A stretch of 64,000 nucleotides of DNA from positions 124,001 through 188,000 of the forward strand of contig NZ_CALMZC010000039.1 of the NCBI RefSeq assembly GCF_937873765.1. Reading direction: 5' to 3'. Shown here piece by piece: positions 33,101 through 42,215 of this stretch (the stretch's first letter is position 1; the number at the start of each line of letters is the position of its first letter). A program made the translations under genes and the position numbers. The notes under the pieces are model-generated. The model ran no database searches, had not been told where the DNA came from, and worked only from the letters and a program-made list of their open reading frames with translations. Source of the stretch: an uncultured Thiothrix sp. Lineage in GTDB: Bacteria > Pseudomonadota > Gammaproteobacteria > Thiotrichales > Thiotrichaceae.

Positions 33101-35153
33101 CATCATTGCGAATAGCCATATAATTGGGTAAATAAGTAACTCCTGTGGTTGAGTTAGTATAGCCTGTTGCAGAGGGCTTAATCTTTAATAAATGATTGGT
33201 AATAAAGGCCATGCGGGTAGTGGTAGGGTCAAGGCTCAGCAAAAAGCTCTTATTCAGAACAGTTTGCATACGTAATTTACTAACCTTGGCTGTTCCCCCT
33301 ATTAAGGCCGGATCAGTGACCCAATCATTGGGAGCATCTGCTAATTGACTCGTCTGATTGACACCATCTAAGACGAACTTGCCATCCCCATTCACATCAT
33401 CCTCACAAGTTTCATCACGCTGTGCGAGCAAGCCGGAGTGCGGATCATCTGAATATAAGTAGGTTATTAAACCTAGTTTATCTGCACTATAAGTATTGAC
33501 TGTTGGCCCCCAACTCACAATGTTAGGGTTGTATTCGGTATGATTCCAACCGTAACCTAAATCTGTACGATTGGGTTCAGCTAGGCCAACGTATTCAAAT
33601 TGGTCGGTATCGAGTTTTTCGCATAATTGTGACCTAGCGCCATTAATAAAGCGGTAATCCCAAATATTTAGCAGTATCGGAATCGTGGCTCCCAGTGCAT
33701 ATTTCTTCGCTCCGGTTTTGCTGGGAGGCCAAGGGCCGTCAAAACCTTTAGCTGCAGTCCAGCTACCTGGGCCACTATAAATGAGTGGATAAGTTACATA
33801 ATCTGGGAAAGGCTCACCAACGCCATTGTAATTAAGTAAATTATTATTAGAGACATCTTCTGTTGATACAGGATTGAAACCAATAACTTTAGGTGTTCCA
33901 GAGGTGGAGTCGTAAACGCCTACCGAGTTAATTGTTTGTACGGTACAAGGATAGGGGGGGCAGCCTTGATGAGTCGCAATATCAGCCGGTTCGCTATACC
34001 AAACATTAAGGCGTAATTCGATTAAATTAGAATCATTATCGGGGTCACGCACATCGATATTTTTCAGATCAATGGCAATATTCGGATCATTCACCCCATC
34101 CGGTGTGAGCGTTGGCCCTAATTGATCAAGAATATGATTCACCTGTGTACAAGTCACACTAGCATTAGGGCCATGATTGCCGACTAATTCACAAGCTGGT
34201 TTTTTCGAGTCCCAAGTATAGAGGACTGCATTGGTGGACACGTTAATGGGTACACCTGAGCTAGAAGTCACTGCTTTAGTATTATTATTATTATTGTCAT
34301 CGGTATAATGATCGAGTAGCAAATAATCCTGCTCAAAATCACCGCCGGCTTCATTCGGTGCATCGGCTAGCATCGAGCCTTTTTGGTATTTAACTTTAAT
34401 GACATACTCGACGACTGAACCATTGGTAGTGCCGTCCGCCCCTTTATGTGCGGGTGCAATATACAGCGGCTTACCGGTTGCCGGATCAAGTGCAGTGACT
34501 TGTAATTCTTTAGTAGTGTCAACCCGGAAGTTAGCGGTAACGGTGACATCTGTAGGGCCAGCCGTCGCAACATTCGAGCCTTGAGCTTGAGATGAAACCG
34601 TTGCATTCACATGCTGATCATTCAGAGTAATCTCGCTGCCATCATACGAGGCTGCAATGGCTCGCGCCACTGGATAAAAAGCACGGGTCGTCCCTTCTAC
34701 AGCAGGGCCAAGATTACAAAATAGTGTCCGTTTATCTGTAGAAATACTCGAGACTGGATTCACTTCTTGCGGATCAGTTTTACAGCCTGTGGGAATCTCA
34801 ATCCAAGCTTGGCGTTTATCCAACTGTACGGTGCTAGTCAGGCTCTGCACGTCATTGTCATTGACTGAGACCTCCACCAGATAAGTGATCGAGTCTTGTA
34901 AACGCGTGACTTTATTATCTTCGCTCGCATCCATACCCGCAGTGGCTAGATTACCGTCCCAAGTCGTGCTATCAAAGGGTTCTGAGCCAGTTTTAGCCAC
35001 CGAAATAGTCGTGTTGACAACCGGAGCTGCGGTATTACCTGCCGCATAGGATCGGGGGCTGAACCCTAGGATAAGAAGAAAAGTGAGCAGCAGTGGAGCT
35101 AAAACTAAAAAACGTGCCCAAAAAGGAATACGCACAGCAAGGTTCTGATTCAT
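30150..35153 (-). CDS. Very large secreted surface protein with DUF11 and SdrD B-like domains
   Basis: 1667 aa. A long signal peptide ends near residue 38 (FSPRSYAAG). The first 1100 residues are a series of beta-rich segments with DUF11-like traits (RGGDRVQFILKPQV, TATLTDSLPVGTDYVLG). Two SdrD B-like/Cna-B-like domains begin near 1121 (IGNFVWLDTNGDGLQDPNE) and 1266 (LGNYVWYDQDMDGIQDANE), each with an Asp-rich calcium-type loop. A mostly helical insert (about 1405-1570) contains GFCLEKQ (Cys 1424) and LQNLVWYYTN (Gln 1488), reminiscent of thioester adhesin domains. A DUF11 repeat ends the protein (about 1577-1667). No autotransporter barrel, sorting signal or membrane anchor is seen. Likely an adhesin or matrix protein. 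Confidence 0.85.
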   Translation of the reverse strand: MNQNLAVRIPFWARFLVLAPLLLTFLLILGFSPRSYAAGNTAAPVVNTTISVAKTGSEPFDSTTWDGNLATAGMDASEDNKVTRLQDSITYLVEVSVNDNDVQSLTSTVQLDKRQAWIEIPTGCKTDPQEVNPVSSISTDKRTLFCNLGPAVEGTTRAFYPVARAIAASYDGSEITLNDQHVNATVSSQAQGSNVATAGPTDVTVTANFRVDTTKELQVTALDPATGKPLYIAPAHKGADGTTNGSVVEYVIKVKYQKGSMLADAPNEAGGDFEQDYLLLDHYTDDNNNNNTKAVTSSSGVPINVSTNAVLYTWDSKKPACELVGNHGPNASVTCTQVNHILDQLGPTLTPDGVNDPNIAIDLKNIDVRDPDNDSNLIELRLNVWYSEPADIATHQGCPPYPCTVQTINSVGVYDSTSGTPKVIGFNPVSTEDVSNNNLLNYNGVGEPFPDYVTYPLIYSGPGSWTAAKGFDGPWPPSKTGAKKYALGATIPILLNIWDYRFINGARSQLCEKLDTDQFEYVGLAEPNRTDLGYGWNHTEYNPNIVSWGPTVNTYSADKLGLITYLYSDDPHSGLLAQRDETCEDDVNGDGKFVLDGVNQTSQLADAPNDWVTDPALIGGTAKVSKLRMQTVLNKSFLLSLDPTTTRMAFITNHLLKIKPSATGYTNSTTGVTYLPNYMAIRNDGSTGTWGAWKDMSGISIDPDNAGFSYAGYDADRVVIVPSSIALEKYTEPRGLKVVRGGDRVQFILKPQVFGSWNPSITTATLTDSLPVGTDYVLGSERFSVDGGTTWLNRADYLASTPSVSLSSAENTALRSLKWDFADVNTGDQLPMIRYSVDVDPKLTTGTFINNATLTSDIGVDGSDADTASDPVKVKYQLNILANFGLDVFKDVDYPIHGRNEPFEFELVYTNLGGEDYSSGDFIDILPYNNDGSGQNSSGLASTRHPSSKFNGIYAVSKVTASHSEVFYATNAASNSIQQDPCHESNQPSGKIPAAGDLCYLMYVNNGNKYAGGNVSGTGATPWTACTSLAPLSCGALTPESITGLRFTTPALTGAAGGKSVLVQLSPTGNIGGTPDLDANGKVTAASTGDIYTNNFGGRVPELSLQVIANDVSVTIVPNAIGNFVWLDTNGDGLQDPNETGIPGVQVKLQCGTKSVTTTTLADNASTPENEAGLYQFSNLAGGNAANVLLSGASCTLSIDPNEANLVNYPLTSTNAEGDSSNDRVTDLKDNDASFNSGLASIDFTADSTGKDNQGFDFGFKPNFSLGNYVWYDQDMDGIQDANEAGIDQISVALYDNATCTGSEIANTMTTKTGWYEFNNLVNTSYCLKFTAPNNWVLSPADTTGDLLDSDAVVTGIANQFVIKDINLTATDYSYDVGLFHAQCTAPLVPMGSQAIMPAYGTSPWHHPNAYNVEVGDLNLIGFCLEKQDADPIVDDRFKVNASDRQSLSATRIDHLRRLFSALGDLEVLASVKTEFGTATQSLDTLLQNLVWYYTNWNEDYSKVETAIDDTAWTASQKIAMKALGQLILDRTQGANGQTQYSITEVYWLHNQTDTSRQDLIVPTNYVFPDEQCTLPKLVDVQLTKILSASTAKRGDTLTYELTATNQGPSTATQIKITDQLPSGVSLKTGVAPLAQQGSYDPVTGIWDLGNLSTGQTVNLVITVTVD

Positions 35154-35458
35154 TATTATTGCCTAGCCAGTTTTTGTTATTGATTCAACAGTAGCATGTG
35201 AAAAGAGCAAACTAGAGGTATATTGCCCATTCTTGCCTGATGCGTACCTGAATAGATTGGATTACTTTAACAATTCATCAAGACGCAATTAGTTTGTTCG
35301 GTCTGTTGTTGCAAAGCCGACATTGATTTTTTTCATAAGCTCAGCACAGATCATCAGCATCCACTATTATTGAAGTGAGTAGGCATTTGAGAATAGCTCA
35401 TAACCGGTGATGAACTGCTCAGATTTAAACACTTACTCCGGTTTAGGAGAGTAACTGA
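35154..35458. other. Divergent intergenic region, 305 bases
   Basis: It lies between the large surface protein (minus) and a lipoprotein gene (plus). The right end holds a strong Shine-Dalgarno (GGAGAG) for the lipoprotein. No gene, RNA or clear operator is visible. Confidence 0.4.
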
Positions 35459-35983
35459 ATGATGGCAAGGCCACTGTATTCCTTAATACTGTTAATCTGC
35501 TTAGGGATTGCTTTGCTATTAGTCGCTTGCCAAGAGGAGCAGGTTAAATCGACTCAGATGACGCAAGATTTAAAAATTCCCGAGCGTCTATCGCCTATCT
35601 ATATTACTGACCAAGTGAATATTGCCGGGCAGGTTTTGTCTATATGGTTTAATACCGGACGTTGTCAGCTCCAAGCTAAGCACCCCAAACTTAAAGTTGA
35701 GCCGATTTGGTTAAAGTCTAAAGCTCCGTGTTATTTCATCAAATCTCCTGGAACGGATAGCGTGCAAGTCTATCAGCGCGATAAAACAAACCGAGTGTTA
35801 GCTGTCGTAGGGACACCTAGTCAAGAAACTGCTGTTGGCAAGCGTTGTGGGACTGAAATCGAAGGCGTGGTGATTGATGCGGCGGGTAAAATGCGTGTGT
35901 CGAATGTAATGCGCAGTGGCTCAATTTTCTGTGCTGATCAAGGTTTAGACAATGCTCAATATGAACTGTTTGCTAGGGATTAG
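35459..35983 (+). CDS. Lipoprotein of unknown function
   Basis: 174 aa. The signal peptide YSLILLICLGIALLLVAC ends in the lipobox LVAC at about residue 24. The mature protein contains four further cysteines (GRCQLQ, APCYFI, KRCGTE, IFCADQ), which may form two disulfides in the periplasm. Beta-strand-rich composition; family not recognised. GGAGAG lies seven bases upstream of the ATG. Its last four bases overlap the convergent SPOR gene. Confidence 0.8.
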   Translation: MMARPLYSLILLICLGIALLLVACQEEQVKSTQMTQDLKIPERLSPIYITDQVNIAGQVLSIWFNTGRCQLQAKHPKLKVEPIWLKSKAPCYFIKSPGTDSVQVYQRDKTNRVLAVVGTPSQETAVGKRCGTEIEGVVIDAAGKMRVSNVMRSGSIFCADQGLDNAQYELFARD

Positions 35984-36651
35984 TGGTATTCAGTCTCAAC
36001 CAGCATCACAAAGCTTTTGGCTAGAGTCTGAGGATAACGGCGGCGTAATTGATCACGTACTGCAAAAGCGGTGTAGCGCTCTTTATAACGTCCGACTCGC
36101 ACCTTAAATAATACCCCTTTGCGGGTACGCAATTCACGAATATGGGCAAGCGTATAGCCATCTTTTTTTAAAGCGGCGCGTAAATCATAAGCATGCTTAG
36201 AGTTGTAGCCGGTGAAAACTTGTACCGTGTAATAGCCACGGCTTAAACGCGGTGGGTATTGCTGGTCATAAGTATAACTCGGCTTAGGAACACCGGAATT
36301 ATCGCTATACAAATTATCGTTGTATTCTTCTAAAACGGGCGCTTGAGTCGTTTGTCGTTGTTGCTGTTGAGGTGAATTCGGTTCAATCACCCAGATATCG
36401 GCATCAGTATCTTCGGGTTCACGGTAATAGCTCACATTGGACGCTACAGGTTCTGTGTAGTCCGGTTGATAGTGGCTGTAGTCTTGGCCTTTATTAAAAT
36501 TAAAACTATTAGGAAGTGTGTAGGTGAAAAAGCTCATGCCTTTTGCATTGATAAATAATGCAAACCCGACCACCACCAACACAATGAGGAGGACATGCCA
36601 AAGTTTAAAGACACCGCTTTGTTTGGACAGTGGGGGCAATGCTGGTTTCAC
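35980..36651 (-). CDS. SPOR-domain inner membrane protein
   Basis: 223 aa, type II membrane topology: a short basic N-terminus, one helix (about residues 16-34, LWHVLLIVLVVVGFALFI), a Pro/Gln/Asp-rich periplasmic linker, and a C-terminal SPOR domain (about 143-220, YYTVQVFTGYNSKHAYDLRAAL... FKVRVGRY). SPOR domains bind denuded septal peptidoglycan, so a role at the division site is likely. It is not an obvious FtsN or DedD. Convergent with the lipoprotein gene. Confidence 0.85.
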   Translation of the reverse strand: MKPALPPLSKQSGVFKLWHVLLIVLVVVGFALFINAKGMSFFTYTLPNSFNFNKGQDYSHYQPDYTEPVASNVSYYREPEDTDADIWVIEPNSPQQQQRQTTQAPVLEEYNDNLYSDNSGVPKPSYTYDQQYPPRLSRGYYTVQVFTGYNSKHAYDLRAALKKDGYTLAHIRELRTRKGVLFKVRVGRYKERYTAFAVRDQLRRRYPQTLAKSFVMLVETEYH

Positions 36652-36744
36652 TCAAGTTCCTGTTTTGGCTCGATCAGCTTAGAGAGGATTATGCCATAGA
36701 TTAATGCAAATACAGCGACCGTCGATAAGGGAATTCGTTAGCGC

Positions 36745-36777
36745 TCACCTTGAATTTGCTGATTCTGTCCCCTATAT
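36745..36777 (+). promoter_or_regulatory. Sigma-32 (RpoH) promoter of clpB
   Basis: CTTGAAT (36749-36755), 13-base spacer, CCCCTATAT (36769-36777); preceded by CTCAC. This is close to the RpoH consensus CTTGAAA-N13/14-CCCCATNT and lies 55 bases before the clpB ATG. Confidence 0.75.
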
Positions 36778-36831
36778 GCATAGGTAGTTAAAGTAGTAGC
36801 TTTTAAAAAAGTTTTATGAGGAATAATCCAC

Positions 36832-39432
36832 ATGAGAATGGATAAACTGACCAGCAAATTCCAACTCGCTCTACAAGATGCGCAGTCGCTTGCTTTAGGG
36901 CGGGATCAGCAATTTATTGAACCGATTCATTTAATGACCGCTTTACTGGATCAAGATGGAGGTTCAGTACGTGGCCTATTGACTAAAGCCGATGTAAACG
37001 TCAATCAGTTACGTTCTAAATTAGGTCAAGAAATTGAGCGTTTGCCCACAGTGAGTGGCGGTGATGCAGGTTCGGTATCGGTATCGAATGATTTGGCGCG
37101 TTTGCTCAATGTCACTGACAAAATCGCACAGCAACGTAAAGATCAATACATTACTTCTGAAGTTTTCGTGTTAGCCGCTTTGGAGGATAAAGGGACGCTT
37201 GGGAATTTATTGCGCGAAACGGGCGCCACTAAAGGTGCGCTCGAGAAAGCGATTGAAACCATGCGGGGCGGACAAACGGTGAATGATCCGAATGCCGAAG
37301 ATCAACGCCAAGCCTTGCAGAAATACACCATTGATATTACCGAGCGTGCCGAGCAAGGTAAGATTGACCCTATTATTGGGCGTGATGAAGAAATTCGCCG
37401 CATGATTCAAATTCTGCAACGCCGCACCAAGAATAATCCGGTGGTGATTGGTGAGCCGGGGGTAGGGAAAACGGCCTTAGTCGAAGGTTTAGCGCAGCGG
37501 ATTGTGAATGGCGAAGTGCCGGAAGGTATTAAAGGTAAGCGTTTATTATCTTTAGATTTGGGCGCTTTATTAGCCGGTGCGAAATTCCGTGGGGATTTTG
37601 AAGAGCGCTTGAAAGCAGTGCTGAATGATATTGCCAAAACCGATGGCAATACCATTCTATTCATTGACGAGATTCATACCTTAGTCGGTGCAGGTAAAGC
37701 CGATGGCGCAATGGATGCGGGCAATATGCTCAAACCAGCCTTAGCTCGCGGTGAATTGCATTGTGTGGGTGCGACCACTTTAGACGAGTATCGCCAATAC
37801 ATTGAAAAGGATGCGGCTTTAGAGCGGCGTTTCCAGAAAGTGATGGTCGATGAGCCAAGCGTGGAAGACACCATTGCGATTTTGCGCGGTCTTCAAGAAA
37901 AGTATGAAGTGCATCATGGGGTAGAAATTACCGACCCCGCTTTAGTGGCAGCCGCTACCTTGTCGCATCGCTATATCACCGACCGTAATTTGCCCGATAA
38001 GGCGATTGACTTGATTGATGAGGCGGCCTCTCGGATTCGGATTGAAATTGATTCCAAGCCGGAAGCGTTGGATATGCTGGATCGGCGTTTAATTCAATTG
38101 AAAATTGAACGGGAAGCGCTGAAAAAAGAGAAAGACGAAGCCTCGATTAAGCGCCTGAATAATTTGCAGGAAGAAATTACTCGCTTAGAAAAAGAATCGT
38201 CTGACCTAGATGAAGTTTGGAAGGCTGAAAAGGCAGCGATGCAGGGCACGACGCATATCAAGGAAGAGTTAGATCAAGCGCGGATTGAGTTTGAAACGGC
38301 GAAGCGGGCAGGGAATTTGCAGCGCATGGCAGAATTACAATATGGGCGGATTCCTGAGTTGGAGGCGCAATTAAAGCAAGCGGATGCAACTGAGGCTTCC
38401 GCTAGTCAAAATCAGCCGAAGCTCGTCAAAAATCGTGTCACGGAAGACGAAATCGCAGAAATTGTCGCACGTTGGACAGCTATTCCCGTCAGCAAAATGA
38501 TGGAGTCTGAGCGCGATAAATTGCTGCGCATGGAAGATGAATTACGAAAACGTGTAATTGGTCAGGAAGAGGCGATGGTGGCAGTTTCCAATGCGATTCG
38601 GCGCGCACGGGCGGGTTTGTCTGATCCGAAGCGTCCCAGTGGTTCTTTCCTCTTCCTCGGTCCAACGGGTGTGGGTAAGACGGAGTTAACCAAGGCGTTA
38701 GCGACTTTCTTATTCGATAGCGATGATTCCATGGTGCGGATTGATATGTCTGAGTTCATGGAAAAACACTCTGTGGCGCGGCTGATTGGTGCACCTCCGG
38801 GCTATGTTGGCTATGAAGAAGGTGGCTATTTGACCGAAGCCGTGCGGCGGCGTCCTTATTCGGTGATTCTGTTAGATGAGGTTGAAAAAGCGCATCCAGA
38901 TGTGTTCAATGTTTTGTTGCAAGTGCTGGATGATGGCCGTTTAACCGATGGGCAAGGGCGCACGGTTGATTTCCGGAATACGGTGATCGTGATGACCTCG
39001 AACCTAGGCTCGCATCTGATCCAAGATATGACCGGTGAAGAAAACTACGACAAGATGAAAGCTGCGGTGATGGAGGTGGTGGGGACACATTTTCGTCCTG
39101 AGTTCATCAATCGGATTGACGAAGTGGTGGTCTTTCATCCCTTAGATAAGGCTGAAATTCGTCAGATCGCGAATATTCAATTAAATAGCTTGCGTAAGCG
39201 TTTAGCAGTGCGCGAATTGAATATCGAATTCACTGATGCGGCGCTGGATCATATTGCGGATGCAGGCTTTGACCCTGTCTATGGGGCGCGTCCCTTGAAA
39301 CGTGCAATTCAAAGCCAAGTAGAAAATCCATTGGCTCAGGAAATTTTGGCAGGTAAATTCTTGCCGGGTGAGACGATTAAAGTGGATGAAAAAGAAGGCT
39401 TACTGGTGTTTGATGAAACAGTAGGTCGGTAA
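36832..39432 (+). CDS. clpB: ATP-dependent disaggregase ClpB
   Basis: 866 aa, the usual length. ClpB pulls polypeptides out of aggregates with DnaK. In order: N-terminal domain, first AAA+ module ([18 protein letters not shown] near 206; [13 protein letters not shown]), the coiled-coil M domain (about 405-530, including [17 protein letters not shown]), second AAA+ module ([14 protein letters not shown] near 607; [15 protein letters not shown]), and the C-terminal domain ending [21 protein letters not shown] predicted RpoH promoter precedes it and a hairpin follows it, so it is monocistronic. Confidence 0.98.
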   Translation: MRMDKLTSKFQLALQDAQSLALGRDQQFIEPIHLMTALLDQDGGSVRGLLTKADVNVNQLRSKLGQEIERLPTVSGGDAGSVSVSNDLARLLNVTDKIAQQRKDQYITSEVFVLAALEDKGTLGNLLRETGATKGALEKAIETMRGGQTVNDPNAEDQRQALQKYTIDITERAEQGKIDPIIGRDEEIRRMIQILQRRTKNNPVVIGEPGVGKTALVEGLAQRIVNGEVPEGIKGKRLLSLDLGALLAGAKFRGDFEERLKAVLNDIAKTDGNTILFIDEIHTLVGAGKADGAMDAGNMLKPALARGELHCVGATTLDEYRQYIEKDAALERRFQKVMVDEPSVEDTIAILRGLQEKYEVHHGVEITDPALVAAATLSHRYITDRNLPDKAIDLIDEAASRIRIEIDSKPEALDMLDRRLIQLKIEREALKKEKDEASIKRLNNLQEEITRLEKESSDLDEVWKAEKAAMQGTTHIKEELDQARIEFETAKRAGNLQRMAELQYGRIPELEAQLKQADATEASASQNQPKLVKNRVTEDEIAEIVARWTAIPVSKMMESERDKLLRMEDELRKRVIGQEEAMVAVSNAIRRARAGLSDPKRPSGSFLFLGPTGVGKTELTKALATFLFDSDDSMVRIDMSEFMEKHSVARLIGAPPGYVGYEEGGYLTEAVRRRPYSVILLDEVEKAHPDVFNVLLQVLDDGRLTDGQGRTVDFRNTVIVMTSNLGSHLIQDMTGEENYDKMKAAVMEVVGTHFRPEFINRIDEVVVFHPLDKAEIRQIANIQLNSLRKRLAVRELNIEFTDAALDHIADAGFDPVYGARPLKRAIQSQVENPLAQEILAGKFLPGETIKVDEKEGLLVFDETVGR

Positions 39433-39454
39433 GTAAGCTTGATGAGTTGGTTTA

Positions 39455-39482
39455 GAGAACACCGCCAAACAGCGGTGTTCTC
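39455..39482 (+). terminator. Hairpin after clpB
   Basis: GAGAACACCGC (39455-39465) pairs perfectly with GCGGTGTTCTC (39472-39482), loop of six. No long T run, but position and strength fit a terminator. Confidence 0.75.
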
Positions 39483-39527
39483 ATTTGAACGATAAGAAAG
39501 TTCTACTAAAAAGCATTTGTTTAAAGC

Positions 39528-40001
39528 TCAAATATGCTTTTCTCGCCATAGGATCAGCAATCCCCACAAGCAAACTAAACAAATTGCTAATAAAACTCCG
39601 TACTGTGGGCCATCAAATATATAACATTTACGCATGGCGGCATCATAATAATCCGTCATTCTTGACCACGTATAGCCTTGAAATAAATGCTTCTGTGTCC
39701 AAGTTTGGTTAATGCCAACAAAAGCACAGGTTATTGCAAAACCAATGGCTAAATATAGCCATGACCTGACTCGGAAAAGTAGGATGCTAACTCCTATGAT
39801 CAAAAGACTCGTGATTACTAATAGTAAGCGCAGCGTTAATTCAAATTGTCCCTCTACAGCCAGGGCAGATTCAAAACAAGAGCCGCCTAGCAAATAAAGC
39901 TCATTATCAAGATAAGGGGAGGTATTAATAAAAAATAAAAGCGTTAGAGCCGCTAGCAAATAAATGACTCTAGCACCCCAGAGCAGGAAGGTGTTATTCA
40001 T
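39528..40001 (-). CDS. Four-helix membrane protein of unknown function (AT-rich)
   Basis: 157 aa with four hydrophobic helices (about 10-27, 57-77, 79-96, 132-150). A polar periplasmic loop with Cys and aromatic residues (QKHLFQGYTWSRMTDYYDAAMRKCYIF) lies before the last helix. No family recognised. Its start overlaps the end of the upstream hydrolase-like gene by eight bases, so the two are translationally linked. Base composition is noticeably richer in A+T than in the surrounding genes, suggesting acquisition by transfer. It could protect against, anchor or export the neighbour. Confidence 0.75.
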   Translation of the reverse strand: MNNTFLLWGARVIYLLAALTLLFFINTSPYLDNELYLLGGSCFESALAVEGQFELTLRLLLVITSLLIIGVSILLFRVRSWLYLAIGFAITCAFVGINQTWTQKHLFQGYTWSRMTDYYDAAMRKCYIFDGPQYGVLLAICLVCLWGLLILWREKHI

Positions 40002-40716
40002 TCTTTTTAGTAGTCTGTAAGGTAGAAGAGATAGTTTTTAAAATTTCATCTTTATTAATAGTTTCCATATGACGGTGGAGATGAGTCTTGTATTCTTCGT
40101 TAGTTAAACTATCCAGTTGTGTTTTATGGTTAATTACAGTTGTGGTTAAGGGTGACTCAGCCTGCATGGTTGCCCCGCTAGGGCATTTACGAATACCACA
40201 TTCATCATTTTGATAGAAATTCTGATGTAGTTTTACATTAGCGGGTGTAGTAGAGTCTACTGTTGTATTATGATTTCCAAAAAACTTACTCTTTGCGTCT
40301 GTTGCATCAACAGTGATTAATAAGTCGACGGGCTTTTTTTGCTTTTGTAGTTCTGTGACTAAATCCATTGCACATCTCCCCCCATTACTGTATCCGTAGA
40401 CAATAATAGAATCATCCTTTTGGTAATTTTTGTTGATGAAATCTGATGCAGTTTTAACAGAGGTTTCGCAGGTAGTCCCTGGGGCAATAAATTGAGAGTC
40501 TATTTTTTGATCAATTGATTTGGCTATAGCGTCAACTGCTAAGAATATTTTCTCTGTTGGGCTACCATTAGGACTCACGAAACTGGTTCTATCTTCGCCC
40601 TGAAATGTGAAATTCCCTGTAATAGCTAAAAATATAGGTTTGTGATTATTATTGCTGATATCTTTATTTGAATTCAATGAGGTAATGGGGTTTTTGTCCT
40701 TAGCATTTAAATTCAT
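39994..40716 (-). CDS. Predicted alpha/beta-hydrolase of unknown substrate (AT-rich)
   Basis: 240 aa. A nucleophile elbow VYGYSNGGRCAMDLV fits the G-x-S-x-G rule. A candidate acid is in LLITVDATDAK and a His-rich end (THLHRHMETI) supplies a candidate His, so a lipase/esterase fold is likely. There is no signal peptide; the N-terminus is Asn/Lys-rich and polar. The gene overlaps the following membrane-protein gene by eight bases. Codon use and composition are AT-rich relative to neighbours. The pairing of a lipase-like protein with a membrane protein resembles effector-immunity pairs, but no secretion genes are nearby. Confidence 0.75.
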   Translation of the reverse strand: MNLNAKDKNPITSLNSNKDISNNNHKPIFLAITGNFTFQGEDRTSFVSPNGSPTEKIFLAVDAIAKSIDQKIDSQFIAPGTTCETSVKTASDFINKNYQKDDSIIVYGYSNGGRCAMDLVTELQKQKKPVDLLITVDATDAKSKFFGNHNTTVDSTTPANVKLHQNFYQNDECGIRKCPSGATMQAESPLTTTVINHKTQLDSLTNEEYKTHLHRHMETINKDEILKTISSTLQTTKKNE

Positions 40717-40868
40717 AATGACTAGTCCTTTAATTGCTTATTTATATATAGATACAATGTAATTAATTTTTAAGAAAAAAAGGTATTGTAATTACTCAGC
40801 GTCATAAAAATGGAGACAAATGGGGAGGCTTGATTAAATATCAAGGCTACTCACTACTTAGTCTCTGA

Positions 40869-41768
40869 TCATCTCTCTATTAGGAGTGCTAAGTTTTTTG
40901 TCCACTTAGTAAACACACCATTCGCTAAGGCTGTACCCGTTAAAATCACCGCACAACCCACCATCATGTCCCAAGTAATCGGCTCATGTAAAACTAAGGT
41001 TCCCCAAATCATCGCAAATAGGGGAATCATGTAAGTGACTGTCACCGCACGCGCTGCGCCCACCATCCGAATCAAGCGAAAATACATTAAATACGCTAAA
41101 GCTGTGGAGAAAACGGCTAAAGCGACTAGAGCTAACATTGCTTTTAAAGAGGGCAAGGCGGCTGGCATGCTAAAGGGTAATAAGGGAATAAACACTAAAG
41201 TCGCGGCTAATTGACTACCGACAGCAATGACCACGGAGGAAACACCCACTAATCTACGTTTAATATAAGTAGCTGAGATTGCATAGAGTAGAGCGGCGGT
41301 TAAACTAGCTAATACGGCTAACCAAAAATAGGAGTTAGGAGTGGATGTGTGCCAACCTAAGAGAATGCCGACTCCAGTAAAGCCTAATACAAAACCGCCG
41401 ATTTGTGCCGGAGATAGTTTTTCTTGATTAAAGCCTATTAATACCAGTAACACCCCAAATAAGGGCACGGTTGCATTTAAAATTGAGGTGAAGCCACCTG
41501 TTAAAATAGTGGTCGCATAAGCGAAACCTAAAAAAGGTAAAGCGGAGTTAAAAAGGCCAACTATTAGTAGCGGCTTAGCATGTTTGTGCAGGTCTGCTAG
41601 TAAGCCTTGATGGATTAAAACCGGTAATAGTAATAATCCTGCTAAGAAGACACGCCAAGCAATCAACCAAATCGGGCCAAACTCTGGGACTGCAACGCGC
41701 ATGAATAAAAAAGAAGCGCCCCAGAGCGATGCTAAAGCAATTAGCTCGAAAAAATAACGCAGATTCAT
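40869..41768 (-). CDS. EamA-family (DMT) transporter
   Basis: 299 aa with ten predicted helices in two EamA repeats, e.g. LIALASLWGASFLFMRVAVPEFGP and LYAISATYIKRRLVGVSS. The drug/metabolite transporter family exports amino acids or metabolites; the substrate cannot be told from sequence. The ATG at 41768 (MNLRYFFELIALASLWG) is chosen; a TTG at 41780 would add four residues. It follows the small lipoprotein gene closely, so the two are probably co-transcribed. Confidence 0.9.
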   Translation of the reverse strand: MNLRYFFELIALASLWGASFLFMRVAVPEFGPIWLIAWRVFLAGLLLLPVLIHQGLLADLHKHAKPLLIVGLFNSALPFLGFAYATTILTGGFTSILNATVPLFGVLLVLIGFNQEKLSPAQIGGFVLGFTGVGILLGWHTSTPNSYFWLAVLASLTAALLYAISATYIKRRLVGVSSVVIAVGSQLAATLVFIPLLPFSMPAALPSLKAMLALVALAVFSTALAYLMYFRLIRMVGAARAVTVTYMIPLFAMIWGTLVLHEPITWDMMVGCAVILTGTALANGVFTKWTKNLALLIER

Positions 41769-41780
41769 GGATGTAATCAA

Positions 41781-42164
41781 TTAACGGCAATCCATAATTC
41801 GTGCATTGAGTAAGAGTACACCCGAGGCATAAGCAGGATGGCGTTCTTTAGCCACAAATTGACAAGTTTGATATTGGCCGGGGAGGACTTGATCGGGTAA
41901 AGTTTCAACAGAGATAGTTTGGGTAGGTTCAATGTAATCATTACCCCGTGCTACAGATTGCACCACCACACTTAGACGATAATTAAACATTCTACCTGTG
42001 GCTGCTCCTCGACCGATATCAATCCGGTTAGCAGCTTGGACAGTGCCAGTAAACACATAGTGTGGCTCACCATCACTTGGAGACGAATGCGTTTCTGGCA
42101 TAGGGATACTGACGCAAGCAGTCAAACAAGTGGTGAGTGCCACCGAACTTAATAATTGTTTCAT
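41781..42164 (-). CDS. Small lipoprotein
   Basis: 127 aa from the ATG at 42164. The signal MKQLLSSVALTTCLTAC ends with the lipobox LTAC. The mature part has YVFTGTVQAANRIDIG and YRLSVVVQSVARG, a beta-barrel-like pattern, and two later cysteines (YQTCQF, IMDCR) that could form a disulfide. No family recognised. A TTG at 42182 is rejected because the ATG gives the clean signal peptide. Confidence 0.75.
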   Translation of the reverse strand: MKQLLSSVALTTCLTACVSIPMPETHSSPSDGEPHYVFTGTVQAANRIDIGRGAATGRMFNYRLSVVVQSVARGNDYIEPTQTISVETLPDQVLPGQYQTCQFVAKERHPAYASGVLLLNARIMDCR

Positions 42165-42215
42165 GTGGTTAAGTCTCTGCAATAAGTTAACAATAAGCCC
42201 AAACTTAAGTTTTAA

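Noticed and set aside
34367-34606. Minus-strand and plus-strand frames inside the giant surface protein
   Set aside because: Shadows of the 1667-codon frame with no supporting signals.
41768-41780. TTG starts for the EamA (41780), lipoprotein (42182) and TlpA-like (43157) genes
   Set aside because: Each adds only a few residues ahead of an ATG that gives the expected N-terminus or signal peptide.
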